From the NCBI GenBank assembly GCA_015478855.1, contig JADMKJ010000040.1, forward strand, positions 1 through 33,976: a DNA stretch of 33,976 nt. The letters are read 5' to 3'. The stretch's first letter is position 1; every line of letters starts with the position of its first letter. The notes beneath the pieces are model-generated. The model was not told the DNA's origin, ran no database searches, and saw nothing but the letters and a program-made list of their open reading frames with translations. The translations under genes were made by a program, and so were the position numbers. Below are positions 24,832 through 32,827 of this stretch, piece by piece. This DNA comes from Proteiniphilum sp. GTDB lineage: Bacteria; Bacteroidota; Bacteroidia; Bacteroidales; Dysgonomonadaceae.

Positions 24832-25626
24832 CTATTCCTGATACGACAATTCTCCGGAGAGGTACAACCGTGCTTGCCCGCCAATCAGGCATCGGTCCTC
24901 TTTCAGTTCACACCAGAGTTCTCCTCCACGCTTTGAAAGTTGAAGAGCTGATAGTCTGTTTTTTCCCGTCTTTTCCGACCAGAGGGGCAACAGGGATGTG
25001 TGTGCCGATCCTGTGACGGGATCTTCATCAATACCCGATTGTGGAGCAAAGAAGCGCGATACAAAATCGACCTCTCTACCTTTTGCAGTGACAATCAACC
25101 CTCTTGCCGGCAGTTTGGCAATCTCCTGGAGATCGGGTTGCAGATACATAACAACATCTTCATTCTCCAATACCGCGATATAATCTGTTTTCCCTTTGTA
25201 AACTGCCAGTGGGTTGACGCCGATGCAGTTTTTTATTTCATCCTCCATTGATGTAACCATATCAAGTGTATCAACAGGGAAGTCTAGCAGGATCATCTCC
25301 TCTTTCTTGGTGGCCATCAGCCATCCACTGACATGGGAATGGAATCGGATGGTCTCCTCCGGATACTCCAGTAGATCAAACAACACAAAGGCCGATGCCA
25401 GGGTTGCATGTCCGCACAGATCCACTTCCAGGGTGGGGGTGAACCAGCGGATCTCAAACTGTTTCTCCCCGGGAACCACAAAAGCGGTCTCCGCCAGATT
25501 GTTTTCTGCGGCAATTGCCTGCATCAACTCTTCGCTGAGCCATTCTTCCAACATGCAAACTGCTGCAGGATTACCGGAAAAGAGCCTGTCGCTAAAAGCG
25601 TCTACCTGATAGATTTTGATTTTCAT
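24832..25626 (-). CDS. PhzF family isomerase/epimerase-like protein
   Basis: The 264-residue protein is full length for the PhzF family (diaminopimelate-epimerase fold). The N-terminus KIKIYQVDAFSDRLFSGNPAAVC is typical, the catalytic glutamate is in AENNLAETAFVV, FTPTLEVDLCGHATLASA follows, and the second half has DPVTGSAHTSLLPLW. PhzF itself isomerises a dihydroxyanthranilate precursor in phenazine synthesis, but most members outside phenazine clusters have unknown substrates, and there is no phenazine gene here. The cytoplasmic location is inferred from the lack of a signal. An operator-like motif lies 36 bases upstream of its start, related to the TetR sites of the neighbouring efflux operon. 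Confidence 0.92.
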   Translation of the reverse strand: MKIKIYQVDAFSDRLFSGNPAAVCMLEEWLSEELMQAIAAENNLAETAFVVPGEKQFEIRWFTPTLEVDLCGHATLASAFVLFDLLEYPEETIRFHSHVSGWLMATKKEEMILLDFPVDTLDMVTSMEDEIKNCIGVNPLAVYKGKTDYIAVLENEDVVMYLQPDLQEIAKLPARGLIVTAKGREVDFVSRFFAPQSGIDEDPVTGSAHTSLLPLWSEKTGKNRLSALQLSKRGGELWCELKEDRCLIGGQARLYLSGELSYQE

Positions 25627-25661
25627 TGTATTCTATTTTTCCTTCATATGAAACCCAATGT

Positions 25662-25674
25662 ACCTCTGTTTGGT
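25662..25674 (-). promoter_or_regulatory. Degenerate TetR-type site upstream of phzF
   Basis: On the minus strand this reads ACCAAACAGAGGT. The first nine bases equal those of the site at the tetR promoter (ACCAAACAG), and it ends in GGT, one base closer than in the other copies. It lies between the phzF and tetR genes. Confidence 0.35.
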
Positions 25675-25858
25675 ATATTACCCCCGATATTTAACGGTTC
25701 TACTGCCGTAAGAAAGGTACATGTTCGTCTTGAATAGAATCATACTGCAAGTATAAGGAATAAATTAATTAAATATACCTGCTAGATATAAATAATTCAA
25801 CTTTCGCATGTTCATCTAATTGATGAAGATGCAAAAAAAAGGTTAAACTTAGAAAAGT

Positions 25859-25889
25859 TTTGTGGTTTTAATTATTATTTCTATCTTTG
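25859..25889 (+). promoter_or_regulatory. Promoter of tetR
   Basis: TTTG (25859-25862), a 19-base spacer and TATCTTTG (25882-25889) match the Bacteroidota -33/-7 consensus exactly. Transcription would start a few bases later, inside the operator at 25893-25906, so repressor binding should block it. Confidence 0.75.
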
Positions 25890-25892
25890 CAG

Positions 25893-25906
25893 ACCAAACA
25901 GTCGGT
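25893..25906 (+). promoter_or_regulatory. TetR operator copy A, at the tetR promoter
   Basis: ACCA-AACAGT-CGGT followed by ATATAA. The same pattern ACCR-N6-CGGTATAWA occurs twice upstream of the pump genes. The site begins four bases after the -7 box, the usual position for autoregulation. Confidence 0.65.
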
Positions 25907-25913
25907 ATATAAC

Positions 25914-26513
25914 GTGAACGAATCGAGAGAACATATCATCAGGAAGGCAACGATCCTATTTCTCCAGAAGAGCTTCAAGGCAGTAACAATGAAGGATATA
26001 GTGGAGAGCACCGGTTTTTCCAAAGGGGCATTTTATCACTATTTCCCCAGTAAGGAGAGCCTGTTTCTGGAAGTTGTCGACACCTATTTCAGCATGTTGT
26101 CCATCGATTTTCAACAGCTCACAAATAGTTCACTCTTTCAGTTCTACCACAGCTATATTGAAAGTGCATACGAAAAATTCATGAAACTCAAGGATTTTCT
26201 TGAAGATACGAATGATGAAGACGATCTCACCTATATTCGACTGATGATGGATGCAATCACTCTCTTCCCGGGATTCAAGGAACAGATTCGTCTTTTCCAC
26301 GATAAAGAGTTGTCTGCCTGGGAAAAAGTAATGAAAGAAGCAATCAAACAGGGTGAAATTACTACCAGCTTGTTACCGATGCAACTTGCGAAAATATTTG
26401 TCTATGTAAGTGATGGGGTGGGTCAGCGATTGATCATGCAGGGAGAGGTAAGGAATTTGCAGAAAGAGTTGCTGGTTATTTGGGATGGATTATACACAGA
26501 TTTGAGAACCTGA
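25914..26513 (+). CDS. TetR/AcrR family transcriptional regulator
   Basis: This is a 199-residue regulator with a complete N-terminal helix-turn-helix: REHIIRKATILFLQKSFKAVTMKDIVESTGFSKGAFYHYFPSKESLF is spread over about residues 5-50, the C-terminal part being a divergent helical ligand-binding domain. An upstream TTG at 25887 is in frame, but it lies inside the -7 box, so it cannot be in the transcript; GTG at 25914 is the likely start. The gene is directly upstream of the RND efflux genes on the same strand, and matching operators occur at its own promoter and before tolC. It is probably a repressor of the pump and of itself, released by a pump substrate. The ligand is unknown. Confidence 0.9.
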   Translation: MNESREHIIRKATILFLQKSFKAVTMKDIVESTGFSKGAFYHYFPSKESLFLEVVDTYFSMLSIDFQQLTNSSLFQFYHSYIESAYEKFMKLKDFLEDTNDEDDLTYIRLMMDAITLFPGFKEQIRLFHDKELSAWEKVMKEAIKQGEITTSLLPMQLAKIFVYVSDGVGQRLIMQGEVRNLQKELLVIWDGLYTDLRT

Positions 26514-26523
26514 TTTTTTTTCT

Positions 26524-26557
26524 GACAATATAAACCGGTCGGTCGGTATATATTGTC
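26524..26557 (+). promoter_or_regulatory. 34-bp palindrome containing TetR operator copy B
   Basis: Outer arms GACAATATA (26524-26532) and TATATTGTC (26549-26557) are perfect inverted repeats. With the same centre, ACCG (26534-26537) and CGGT (26544-26547) form the inner operator half-sites; 14 of 17 base pairs match. It lies 10 bases after the tetR stop. A short T-run follows, so it could also act as a weak terminator for tetR. Confidence 0.65.
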
Positions 26558-26568
26558 GATTTTAAAAA

Positions 26569-26582
26569 ACCGAATGGTCGGT
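26569..26582 (+). promoter_or_regulatory. TetR operator copy C, just upstream of tolC-like gene
   Basis: ACCG-AATGGT-CGGT followed by ATAAAA, ending 15 bases before the ATG of the outer-membrane gene. It has the same half-sites and spacing as copies A and B. No exact TAnnTTTG box is visible in this gap. Confidence 0.6.
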
Positions 26583-26597
26583 ATAAAAACAATTAAG

Positions 26598-27950
26598 ATG
26601 AAGATTATTAAGAAAATCATTACTGGATTGTTCAGTCTCGCTTTTCTGCCTCTTTTGGGTCAGGACAGTGTAATTTCGTTGTCGTTGGAACAATCCTGTA
26701 AGTTAGGGATTGAGCAGAACGTGAAAATCCGGCACGCAGAACTGGAGCGACAGAAAGCCGGTTACCGGGTAGGGGAGACCCAAAGTAAACTATACCCGCA
26801 GTTGGAAGCATATAGCAATTTCAGTTATTATTATGCGATCCCGAAAATGATCATTCCCGGTGAGATATTTGGGCAGACAGGATTGATCCCGGTGGAAATC
26901 GGCACCAAATACGATTGGGCAAACGGTTTTCGAGCGACGCAACTGCTCTACAATCAGACAATTTTTACTTCGCTGAAACTGGCACGGGAAATGGAGAAAT
27001 TGAGTGATTTGACTCTTCAACAGGCAGAGGAAGAGATTATATATCAGATTTCACAGTTGTACTATTTATGCCAGGGAACTGTTGATCAGATCACACTTTT
27101 GGAAGATCGTAAAAAGAATATGGATCGATTGCTTGAAATTACGGCATTGCAAAGCAAAAATGATCTTATTCTAAAAACCGATCATTCCAGGGTTGAAGTC
27201 GCCAGGGATAACCTGCAAACCCAGATTGACAACATGAATCAGTTATCCCATTCTCAAATGAGTCTATTCAAATACCTGGTTGGTTTGCCATTGGATAGTG
27301 AAATAATCATATCTGATTCCCTCTCTTTTTCTGAGGAAAACAGGTTGGGTAACTTATTCAGGGAACCCGTTTCATATCGGATAGAGTTGCAGTTGATAGA
27401 TCATCAAATTGAGCTAAACCGACTTCACCGAAAATCGATTCGTCAATCCTATCTACCCACTCTTTCCGGATTTGGTCAACTTTACTACCAGGGTCAACGG
27501 AATGAATTCGATTTCTTCAGAAGCGTAGATGAAAAATTTTATAAAGTAGGTGTGGTTGGCATTCAACTAACCATCCCCCTCTTTGATGGGTTTGAAAAAA
27601 AGGCCAGGCTACAACAGTATGATATTGAATTGCAGCAATTGAATCTTGCCAGAGAAGATAAAATAAACTATTTCTCTAAGGAGCTTCTTGATGCCATCCA
27701 TCAGTATAGGAATGGTTTAACTGTCATATCTCGTCAGAAGAAGAACGTAGAGGTGGCGAAAGAGGTTTACCACGTCACGCTCCAGGGATATAGGCAACAG
27801 GTCGTCTCTTTGTCTGATCTGTTGATGTCAGAGAACGAACTCACCGAAGCAGATCTGTCCTATTCCCACGCATTGGTGCAATTGAAACAGGCAGCACTCG
27901 ATCTGAATAGAGTAAGGGGAGAGCTGTTGATTTTTAAGGAGACTCACTAA
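26598..27950 (+). CDS. TolC-family outer membrane efflux protein
   Basis: From the ATG at 26598 this is 450 residues. A TTG at 26553 would place operator C inside the gene and precede the signal peptide, so it is rejected. The N-terminus MKIIKKIITGLFSLAFLPLLG is a signal peptide, with cleavage likely before QDS. The mature part has the repeated TolC architecture of long amphipathic helices (SLEQSCKLGIEQNVKIRHAELERQKAGYRVGETQSKLYPQLE-type first repeat, and a second after about residue 225) with beta strands between them, including the IQLTIPLFDGFEKKARL motif typical of the family. It would form the outer-membrane exit duct of the tripartite pump whose other parts follow immediately. Confidence 0.93.
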   Translation: MKIIKKIITGLFSLAFLPLLGQDSVISLSLEQSCKLGIEQNVKIRHAELERQKAGYRVGETQSKLYPQLEAYSNFSYYYAIPKMIIPGEIFGQTGLIPVEIGTKYDWANGFRATQLLYNQTIFTSLKLAREMEKLSDLTLQQAEEEIIYQISQLYYLCQGTVDQITLLEDRKKNMDRLLEITALQSKNDLILKTDHSRVEVARDNLQTQIDNMNQLSHSQMSLFKYLVGLPLDSEIIISDSLSFSEENRLGNLFREPVSYRIELQLIDHQIELNRLHRKSIRQSYLPTLSGFGQLYYQGQRNEFDFFRSVDEKFYKVGVVGIQLTIPLFDGFEKKARLQQYDIELQQLNLAREDKINYFSKELLDAIHQYRNGLTVISRQKKNVEVAKEVYHVTLQGYRQQVVSLSDLLMSENELTEADLSYSHALVQLKQAALDLNRVRGELLIFKETH

Positions 27951-27956
27951 ACAAGA

Positions 27957-29051
27957 ATGTCACATCAACTAAATGTAACCGTTCAAATGAAACGATTTAA
28001 AAAGTATATCGCAACAGCGATAATCAGCGCAGTTCTGGTCTTTGCAGTGATTCAACTCATTCGTAGTAAAAAAGAGTCAGAAATTGAAATGTCTGCTTTG
28101 CAACAATATAGTCCGGTTGTTCCGGTAGAGGTGGTCACCCCGGAAAATGTAGAGATTAGACATCATATTACTGAGAATGGGGTTCTTTCTTCCGGTGCGG
28201 AAATAACAATTCTTTCCGAGACGTCTGGTAAAGTGTTATCGGCTAAAGGGAATATCGGGGAGAAAGTGCATGTCGGGCAAATTCTTGTGATGGTGGAAAA
28301 CGAGTTGGCTGAAAGCCAGTATCAGCTGGCAATTTCAAATCTGGTGCATGTCGAAAAGGACCTGGCACGCTATCAAAATCTGGCGGAAGGTGAAGCGGTC
28401 ACTCAGCAGCAACTGGAGACGATGCGATTGAAACATAGGGAGGCACAGACTCAATTTATCGCATCGAAAAAACAACTGGAAAGTACCACGATCACTTCTC
28501 CCGTAAATGGTGTGATTGCGAATAGGATGGTTGAGAAGGGTACCTATCTCCTGCCATCTGTTCCACTTTACACGATTGTAGAGCAGGATCGGATGATATT
28601 TACGCTACATATGGCTGAAGAAGATCTGCATGAGATCGGGAGAGACCAGGAAGCAGAGATCACGATTGATTCATTCCCGGGTGAAACATTCATGGGCCCA
28701 ATTATAGGTATCAGCACTGTACCTGATCTTTCAGGACGTTACAAGGTGGAAATTGAATTATACAATCGTGGTGGAATGCTAAGAGCGGGAATGAGTGGGA
28801 GTGTCCTTTTCACAAGTAAGAGAGGTGATGAAAAACTGGTGATTCCCCGAAGATGTGTTGTAGGCAGTGCACGTGAAGGTAAAGTTTTCATCATCAGTGG
28901 TGACAGTGTTTTATCCAGGATGGTAAATGGGCGTACATTGAACGAAACACAATTTCTGATCATGGATGGAGTGGGTGTTCACGACACGATTGTGCTTTCC
29001 GGGCAACTTAACCTGGATGAAGGGAGTAAAGTAAGAATCATAAACCAATAA
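27957..29051 (+). CDS. RND efflux periplasmic adaptor (membrane fusion protein)
   Basis: The 364-residue protein starts 6 bases after the tolC-like gene. A membrane anchor lies at about residues 15-32 (ATAIISAVLVFAVIQLI). The first beta-barrel/lipoyl half has SGKVLSAKGNIGEKVHVGQILVMVE, then a short helical hairpin (YQLAISNLVHVEKDLARYQNL, EAVTQQQLETMRLK), and the second lipoyl half TITSPVNGVIANRMVEKGTYL. The beta-barrel and membrane-proximal domains follow. A second ATG at 27987 would remove ten residues and is also possible. The adaptor links the inner-membrane RND pump to the outer-membrane duct. Confidence 0.93.
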   Translation: MSHQLNVTVQMKRFKKYIATAIISAVLVFAVIQLIRSKKESEIEMSALQQYSPVVPVEVVTPENVEIRHHITENGVLSSGAEITILSETSGKVLSAKGNIGEKVHVGQILVMVENELAESQYQLAISNLVHVEKDLARYQNLAEGEAVTQQQLETMRLKHREAQTQFIASKKQLESTTITSPVNGVIANRMVEKGTYLLPSVPLYTIVEQDRMIFTLHMAEEDLHEIGRDQEAEITIDSFPGETFMGPIIGISTVPDLSGRYKVEIELYNRGGMLRAGMSGSVLFTSKRGDEKLVIPRRCVVGSAREGKVFIISGDSVLSRMVNGRTLNETQFLIMDGVGVHDTIVLSGQLNLDEGSKVRIINQ

Positions 29052-29061
29052 TCTGAACCAC

Positions 29062-32000
29062 ATGAATCTATCTGAATTGTCAGTGAAGCGACCAACGCTT
29101 GTGATCGTGATCTTTGCAGTGCTCCTGTTTCTGGGTGTTATGGGATATCAGTCAATGAGATACGAGCTGATCCCTACATTCGATTCACCCGTCTTCACGG
29201 TGGTTACCCTCTATCCGGGAGCAGCTTCCGAAGAGGTTGAAAACAGTGTGTCCAAACCGATTGAAGAGGCTTTATCCGGATTATCGAATGTGGATGTCAT
29301 CCGTGCCATCTCCCAGGAAAGTGTTTCAATGGTGTTGGTTACTCTGCAAACCAATGCCGAAGTAGATCCCATTGTGAATGATGCAGTACGGAGAATTCAG
29401 GCTGTCCGCTCACAACTACCTTCCCAGGTGATAGAACCAACTGTCACCAAAATGTCTGTAAACGCTTTACCCGTCATGGTACTAAGCGTGAATGCCGATA
29501 TGCCGGCAACGCTTCTGTACGATGAGCTGGAGTATCGTATCAAGCCCGCTTTTGCGAAAATTGAAGGTGTAGGTGAAATTGATTTCCTTGGCACCACGGA
29601 ACGGGAAATACAGGTCAATGTGAGTCATGAGAAACTGGATCAGCACCATCTCTCCATACTGCAGGTAGTGAATGCCATTCAGGCTACAAATCGTGATTTC
29701 CCTGCCGGGAAGATCACTACTGACCGTAAACAAACACTGTTACGCCTTTCTTCAAAATTCATCCACTTACCGGAGATTGCCGACCTGGTACTTCGCAAAG
29801 AGAGCGATGGATCGTTGTTGAAACTTAAAGATATCGCTGAAGTGATCGACACGGAAAAAGAGAGGAGTACACTCTATCGGGTGAATGGTGAACCGGCAGT
29901 AGGGATACAGATCAAAAAGCAGGATGGGGCCAATACCGTTACCGTATGTAATTCGATCAAGGAAGAGATTGCCAGACTTGAGCGGCAATATGCCGGAAAT
30001 GCCATGCATTTTGGTATACCGCAGGATGGGTCGTTGTTGATCATGGATGCCGCTGATTCGGTACGTTTCGATCTGATCCTGGCCATCATCCTGGTCACAT
30101 TCGTCATGCTCTTTTTCCTGCATAGCGTGCGCAATGCCGTAATCGTGATGATTGCCGTTCCCTTATCCATTGTCGCCACTTTCATCGGCATGCAACTGTT
30201 GGGATACACACTCAATCTGATCACACTGCTTGCTCTATCATTGGTGATTGGAACCTTGGTGGATGATGCCATCGTCGTACTCGAGAATATTTACCGCCAT
30301 CTGGAGATGGGAAAAACCCGTTATAGGGCCACTATGGACGGGATCAGGGAGATCGGCTTAAGCGTAGTCTCCATCACCCTGGTACTTGTAGTGGTGTTCT
30401 TTCCGGTAGCTCTTTCGCAAAGCATCATATCCCCCGTGATCGCACCGTTCGCCATGGTGATTGTCATCTCTATATCAGTTAGTCTTCTTGTGGCATTTAC
30501 CGTTGTTCCTTTGCTAACTTCCCGTTTTTCCAAACTGGAGACCCTTAATAGGAAGTCAGGCTGGGGTAGGATCATTACTGCTTTTGAGAGGGCTATCACT
30601 GCATTCTCACAAACAATCCAACAACTGCTGGCATGGGCGCTCCGGCGTAAGTGGATTACCCTGGTGATTGCAATCCTGCTTTTTTTCGCGTCTCTGCTAC
30701 TCATCACCGGTGGATTTATCGGTAGCGAATTTATGAACATTGGAGACACGGGTGATTGTATTGTGAAATTGGAATATCCAAAGGATTACACCATTGAGCA
30801 GAACAATCTGATGACACGCAAAATTGAGGAATCCATCAGCAAAAAACCAGAGGTAATCGGTATTTATTCAACTATTGGAGGGGGATCCGGATTCCTGGCT
30901 TCACAAGGTACCCCTTTTCAATCCGAGATCAACATCAAGCTGGTGGATAAGACCAAACGGGATATCTCCTCGAATCTCTTCGTGAAAAAATTGGAAAATG
31001 AGCTGAATGAGACCTTCACCGATGTAAAAGTTGAATCGGCAATAGTCAGTCTCCTGGGTGGAAGCGATGAGACACCGATCCAGATTGTATTTCAGTCGTC
31101 TGATATCGATACCCTGATGGCTTTTGCCGCAAAGATGGAGAGAGAGGTGAGTGAGATCGCCGGAACCAACAATGTCAAACTAAGTATTGAAGATGGAAAT
31201 CCTGAAATAGTAATCAGACCGGACAAGGAGAAAATGGCCCGGTTGGGACTCACTCCTGAAGTAGTGGGTGCTACCATCTACACTTCGTTTAATGGGAACA
31301 ACGACAGCAAATACCGACAGGGTAATTTTGAGTATGATGTCAATGTGCGGCTTGATGCATTTAACCGTCAATCCATCAATGATGTGAAGAATCTCACCAT
31401 CATGAATGAATTTGGTGAGACTGTAAAACTCAAGCAATTTGCCTCTGTTACAGAGGAAGCAGGCAGGTCAAAGCTCGAGCGATATGGACGTATCTCTTCT
31501 ATAATGCTTGAATCACAGACATTGGGACGCGCTGTCGGTGATGTAGGCAATGATATCATTGCTCTTCTGGAAAGAACAGATCTCCCCGAGGGGGTTACCT
31601 GGTTGCCTGAAGGGGAACTGAAATACCAGAAAGATGCGTTTGGTAGCCTCGGTTTGGCATTGTTGATCGCCATCGTATTGGCTTACCTTATCATGGTCGC
31701 ATTGTACGAAAGTTTCCTGCATCCCTTCGTGGTGTTGTTTTCCATTCCCCTTTCTATTATCGGGGCGCTACTGGCGCTCGCGTTAGCGGGGCAGACGCTC
31801 AGTATCTTCAGCTTGCTCGGTATGATCATGCTCATAGGTGTTGTGCTTAAAAATGCGATATTGGTTGTCGATTTCACCAATCAACTGCGCAGGGAGGGAA
31901 AAAATCTTCACTCATCGTTGACTGAGGCAGTTAAACTCCGTCTCCGTCCCATTGTGATGACTGCCATATCCACTGTGATTGGTATGTTGCCTATCGCTCT

Positions 32001-32175
32001 GTCGCACGGTGCGGGTAGCGAGTGGAAGAGTGGAATGGGATGGGTATTGATTGGCGGGCTCCTCAGCTCGATGCTGCTGTCACTGGTAGTCGTACCGGTA
32101 GTATACCTGATTGCCGAAGAGAGCAAAGGATATCTCGTTCGCATTGGATCGGGAATTTTTAAAAACCGAATGTAA
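29062..32175 (+). CDS. RND-family efflux transporter permease (HAE1/MdtB type)
   Basis: This 1037-residue inner-membrane pump starts 10 bases after the adaptor. It begins MNLSELSVKRPTLVIVIFAVLLFLG (helix 1), has the typical two-fold layout with 12 transmembrane helices and two large periplasmic loops, and carries the proton-relay residues: paired aspartates D401-D402 in GTLVDDAIVVLENIYRH and lysine K930 in GVVLKNAILVVDF. No cysteine- or methionine-rich metal motif is obvious, so it belongs with drug, bile-salt or lipid exporters (HAE1) rather than CzcA metal pumps. The substrate cannot be read from sequence. Expression is expected to be controlled by the TetR protein encoded upstream. Confidence 0.95.
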   Translation: MNLSELSVKRPTLVIVIFAVLLFLGVMGYQSMRYELIPTFDSPVFTVVTLYPGAASEEVENSVSKPIEEALSGLSNVDVIRAISQESVSMVLVTLQTNAEVDPIVNDAVRRIQAVRSQLPSQVIEPTVTKMSVNALPVMVLSVNADMPATLLYDELEYRIKPAFAKIEGVGEIDFLGTTEREIQVNVSHEKLDQHHLSILQVVNAIQATNRDFPAGKITTDRKQTLLRLSSKFIHLPEIADLVLRKESDGSLLKLKDIAEVIDTEKERSTLYRVNGEPAVGIQIKKQDGANTVTVCNSIKEEIARLERQYAGNAMHFGIPQDGSLLIMDAADSVRFDLILAIILVTFVMLFFLHSVRNAVIVMIAVPLSIVATFIGMQLLGYTLNLITLLALSLVIGTLVDDAIVVLENIYRHLEMGKTRYRATMDGIREIGLSVVSITLVLVVVFFPVALSQSIISPVIAPFAMVIVISISVSLLVAFTVVPLLTSRFSKLETLNRKSGWGRIITAFERAITAFSQTIQQLLAWALRRKWITLVIAILLFFASLLLITGGFIGSEFMNIGDTGDCIVKLEYPKDYTIEQNNLMTRKIEESISKKPEVIGIYSTIGGGSGFLASQGTPFQSEINIKLVDKTKRDISSNLFVKKLENELNETFTDVKVESAIVSLLGGSDETPIQIVFQSSDIDTLMAFAAKMEREVSEIAGTNNVKLSIEDGNPEIVIRPDKEKMARLGLTPEVVGATIYTSFNGNNDSKYRQGNFEYDVNVRLDAFNRQSINDVKNLTIMNEFGETVKLKQFASVTEEAGRSKLERYGRISSIMLESQTLGRAVGDVGNDIIALLERTDLPEGVTWLPEGELKYQKDAFGSLGLALLIAIVLAYLIMVALYESFLHPFVVLFSIPLSIIGALLALALAGQTLSIFSLLGMIMLIGVVLKNAILVVDFTNQLRREGKNLHSSLTEAVKLRLRPIVMTAISTVIGMLPIALSHGAGSEWKSGMGWVLIGGLLSSMLLSLVVVPVVYLIAEESKGYLVRIGSGIFKNRM

Positions 32176-32249
32176 CAACCTGTGGGCATCATCGATCAGA
32201 ACCAGCGTGGCGATTATTTGTTCACCCTCTGCATATAGAGTAAGAGAGC

Positions 32250-32690
32250 ATGATGATAAACAGAATCATTATTAAATATTTAACCGTTGGGTGTCTGTGC
32301 TGCTTCCTGCTTAATTCATTCACACAGGCTCAAAATAATGACAAGATAGTGAGATTAGGCCTGGTATTAAGTGGAGGCGGGGCAAAAGGATTGGCTCATA
32401 TTGGCGTGTTGAAAATGATTGAAGAAGAGCATATACCCATCTCCCTGATAACAGGAAATAGTATCGGAGCTGTTGTGGGTGCACTCTATTCCGTTGGATA
32501 CTCTGCAAAAGATATTGAGGAATTCACCAAAAAGCAGGATTGGGACAAACTGTTGTCTGATGATGTGGAAAGAAGATATAAATCCCGCTTCAAACAGAAA
32601 TATGCACATCAATATCTTTTGAAACTTGATTTCGATAGCGAGAAAAGGAGACTCACGTTTCCTTCTGGATTAGTAAAAGGGAAAGGGTAA
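32250..32690 (+). pseudogene. Truncated patatin-like phospholipase (5' fragment)
   Basis: The 146-residue frame starts with a signal peptide ([28 protein letters not shown]) and then a clear patatin N-terminus: oxyanion loop [21 protein letters not shown] (near residue 36) and nucleophile motif [17 protein letters not shown] with S71. It ends at two stop codons (TAATAA) just after [10 protein letters not shown]. The patatin domain needs a catalytic Asp in a DG(G/A) motif well beyond this point, and Bacteroidales relatives with a signal peptide are several times longer and carry a C-terminal outer-membrane domain. None of that is encoded downstream in any frame, so the gene is a fragment and the enzyme should be inactive. 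It may be transcribed with the pump genes, 74 bases upstream. Confidence 0.8.
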
Positions 32691-32827
32691 TAAGGAAATA
32701 AAGCGGGTTATGGGAGTGTTGACGACCGATGTTTTAGAGAGAATAATCAAAAGAATAGCTGTAAAGGGATCAATATCGTGAGTTACGGACTCCCCAAAAA
32801 GAGACAATTTAGAATAACACAAATGCA
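32691..32827. other. Remnant sequence between the patatin fragment and lpxC
   Basis: These 137 bases carry no gene I recognise. A +1 frame relative to the patatin fragment stays open for about 33 codons (32679-32780), reading MGVLTTDVLERIIKRIAVKGS near its end. It is coding-like in composition, but I cannot match it to a family. No -7 box or strong ribosome binding site precedes lpxC. Confidence 0.4.

Noticed and set aside
26553..26597. A TTG-started N-terminal extension of the TolC-like protein.
   Set aside because: It would put an operator inside the coding sequence and residues before a good signal peptide; the ATG at 26598 fits better.
32155..32175. AAAAACCGAATG at the end of the RND permease gene resembles the left half of operator copy C.
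   Set aside because: It encodes the permease C-terminus and lacks the CGGTATAWA half, so it is not a credible operator.
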